Assembly: GCA_003500135.1 (NCBI GenBank)
Contig: DNTA01000223.1
Span: 1 to 33,426 of the forward strand
DNA from: Cytophagales bacterium
GTDB lineage: Bacteria; Bacteroidota; Bacteroidia; Cytophagales; Cyclobacteriaceae
Direction: 5' to 3'
DNA: 33,426 nucleotides
Position numbers and translations under genes: made by a program. Positions 33,189 to 33,426 of the stretch are shown here, in pieces. The notes below the pieces were generated by a model. That model had not been told where the DNA came from and searched no databases. It saw only the letters and a program-made list of their open reading frames with translations. The stretch's first letter is position 1. Each line of letters opens with the position of its first letter.

Positions 33189-33426
33189 TTAAGGCTTTAT
33201 CACGCGTTCTATCCTGTCCAGAATCACTTCAGGAGGATCAGCTATATCAACTTCCAGTGCATTTTCCGGTATTTCGAGGGTATCGAATTGAGATTGAAGC
33301 AGCTTTGGATCAAAAAAATGACCTCTGCGTTCCGACAGTCGCTCGCTTATAAGGCCCGGGGCCCCATTTAGAAAAACCCACTGCATTTGATTTTCAGGAA
33401 GTACGGCCAATTTTCTGCGGTAAACC
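33189..33426 (-). CDS. gntK: Gluconokinase, C-terminal part (truncated by window edge)
   Basis: Only the last 78 residues are seen: VYRRKLAVLPENQMQWVFLNGAP, then LISERLSERRGHFFDPKLLQSQFDTLEIPENAL and RIERVIKP. The VFLNG strand, the RRGHF stretch and LLxSQFxTLE are the C-terminal signature of GntK/IdnK-type gluconokinases, small P-loop kinases that make 6-phosphogluconate from gluconate and ATP. The P-loop itself is outside the window. It is co-oriented with and 17 nt upstream of gntP, which supports the assignment and suggests an operon. Its start and any promoter are not visible. Confidence 0.9.
   Translation of the reverse strand, partial: VYRRKLAVLPENQMQWVFLNGAPGLISERLSERRGHFFDPKLLQSQFDTLEIPENALEVDIADPPEVILDRIERVIKP

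Noticed and set aside
1..33426. Insertion sequences, prophage, CRISPR arrays, tRNA or rRNA genes
   Set aside because: No transposase, integrase, regularly spaced repeat or tRNA-like structure was recognised on either strand.

Overview
The window looks like chromosomal DNA of a member of the Bacteroidota, probably a Cytophagales-type environmental bacterium. This is inferred from gene content: SprB-like repeats, a carboxypeptidase-like regulatory domain protein, a YfiR/DUF4154 protein, a 7TM-DISM histidine kinase, a DUF5777-type barrel and a DUF481 barrel. Most starts also lack a Shine-Dalgarno sequence. No rRNA, tRNA, CRISPR array, phage module or intact insertion sequence was seen.

Layout. 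1-3.9 kb: a minus-strand hexuronate operon, LacI regulator > uxaC > kdgK > eda (cut by the window edge), with a LacI-type operator abutting a promoter-like element upstream. 4.0-7.4 kb: a FAS1 lipoprotein whose start is out of frame, a DUF481 barrel and DNA polymerase IV. 7.5-10.2 kb: a plus-strand module of ECF sigma factor, membrane anti-sigma factor and a secreted acidic protein that appears to be built of two divergent internal repeats. 10.4-12.6 kb: an orphan 7TM-DISM histidine kinase on the opposite strand. 12.7-16.3 kb: a scarred accessory zone with a small orphan ORF, the remnant of a second copy of the secreted acidic protein, a HAD phosphatase, a broken universal stress protein and a RES-Xre toxin-antitoxin pair with a candidate operator.

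16.4-21.1 kb (minus strand): LacI regulator > radical SAM protein without a normal start codon > SprB/cytochrome-like lipoprotein > YceI-like protein > DUF5777 barrel. The last three are all interrupted. 21.2-26.9 kb: housekeeping and stand-alone genes (DUF2892 membrane protein, RlmI-type methyltransferase, coiled-coil membrane protein, BaiN/HI0933 flavoprotein, RraB-like protein, RsmF-type methyltransferase). 27-31.8 kb: carboxypeptidase-like domain protein, YfiR-like protein, S9 peptidase and CPBP protease. 31.8-33.4 kb: gluconate permease gntP and the 3' end of gluconokinase gntK.

Metabolically, both window ends point to the Entner-Doudoroff/pentose phosphate area. UxaC starts glucuronate/galacturonate breakdown, KdgK makes KDPG and Eda cleaves it. 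GntP and GntK import gluconate and phosphorylate it to 6-phosphogluconate.

The most notable points are: (a) three consecutive genes of one operon all broken, by three homopolymer-length changes and one nonsense codon; (b) the sigma/anti-sigma/secreted-repeat-protein module and its degraded paralog, which carries an exact 102-nt deletion between 10-nt direct repeats; (c) a radical SAM frame that begins directly after the LacI stop codon, in the same frame, with no ATG, GTG or TTG; (d) a FAS1 lipoprotein whose signal peptide is restored by adding one A to an A-run. Whether the homopolymer changes are real or assembly errors cannot be decided from the sequence alone.
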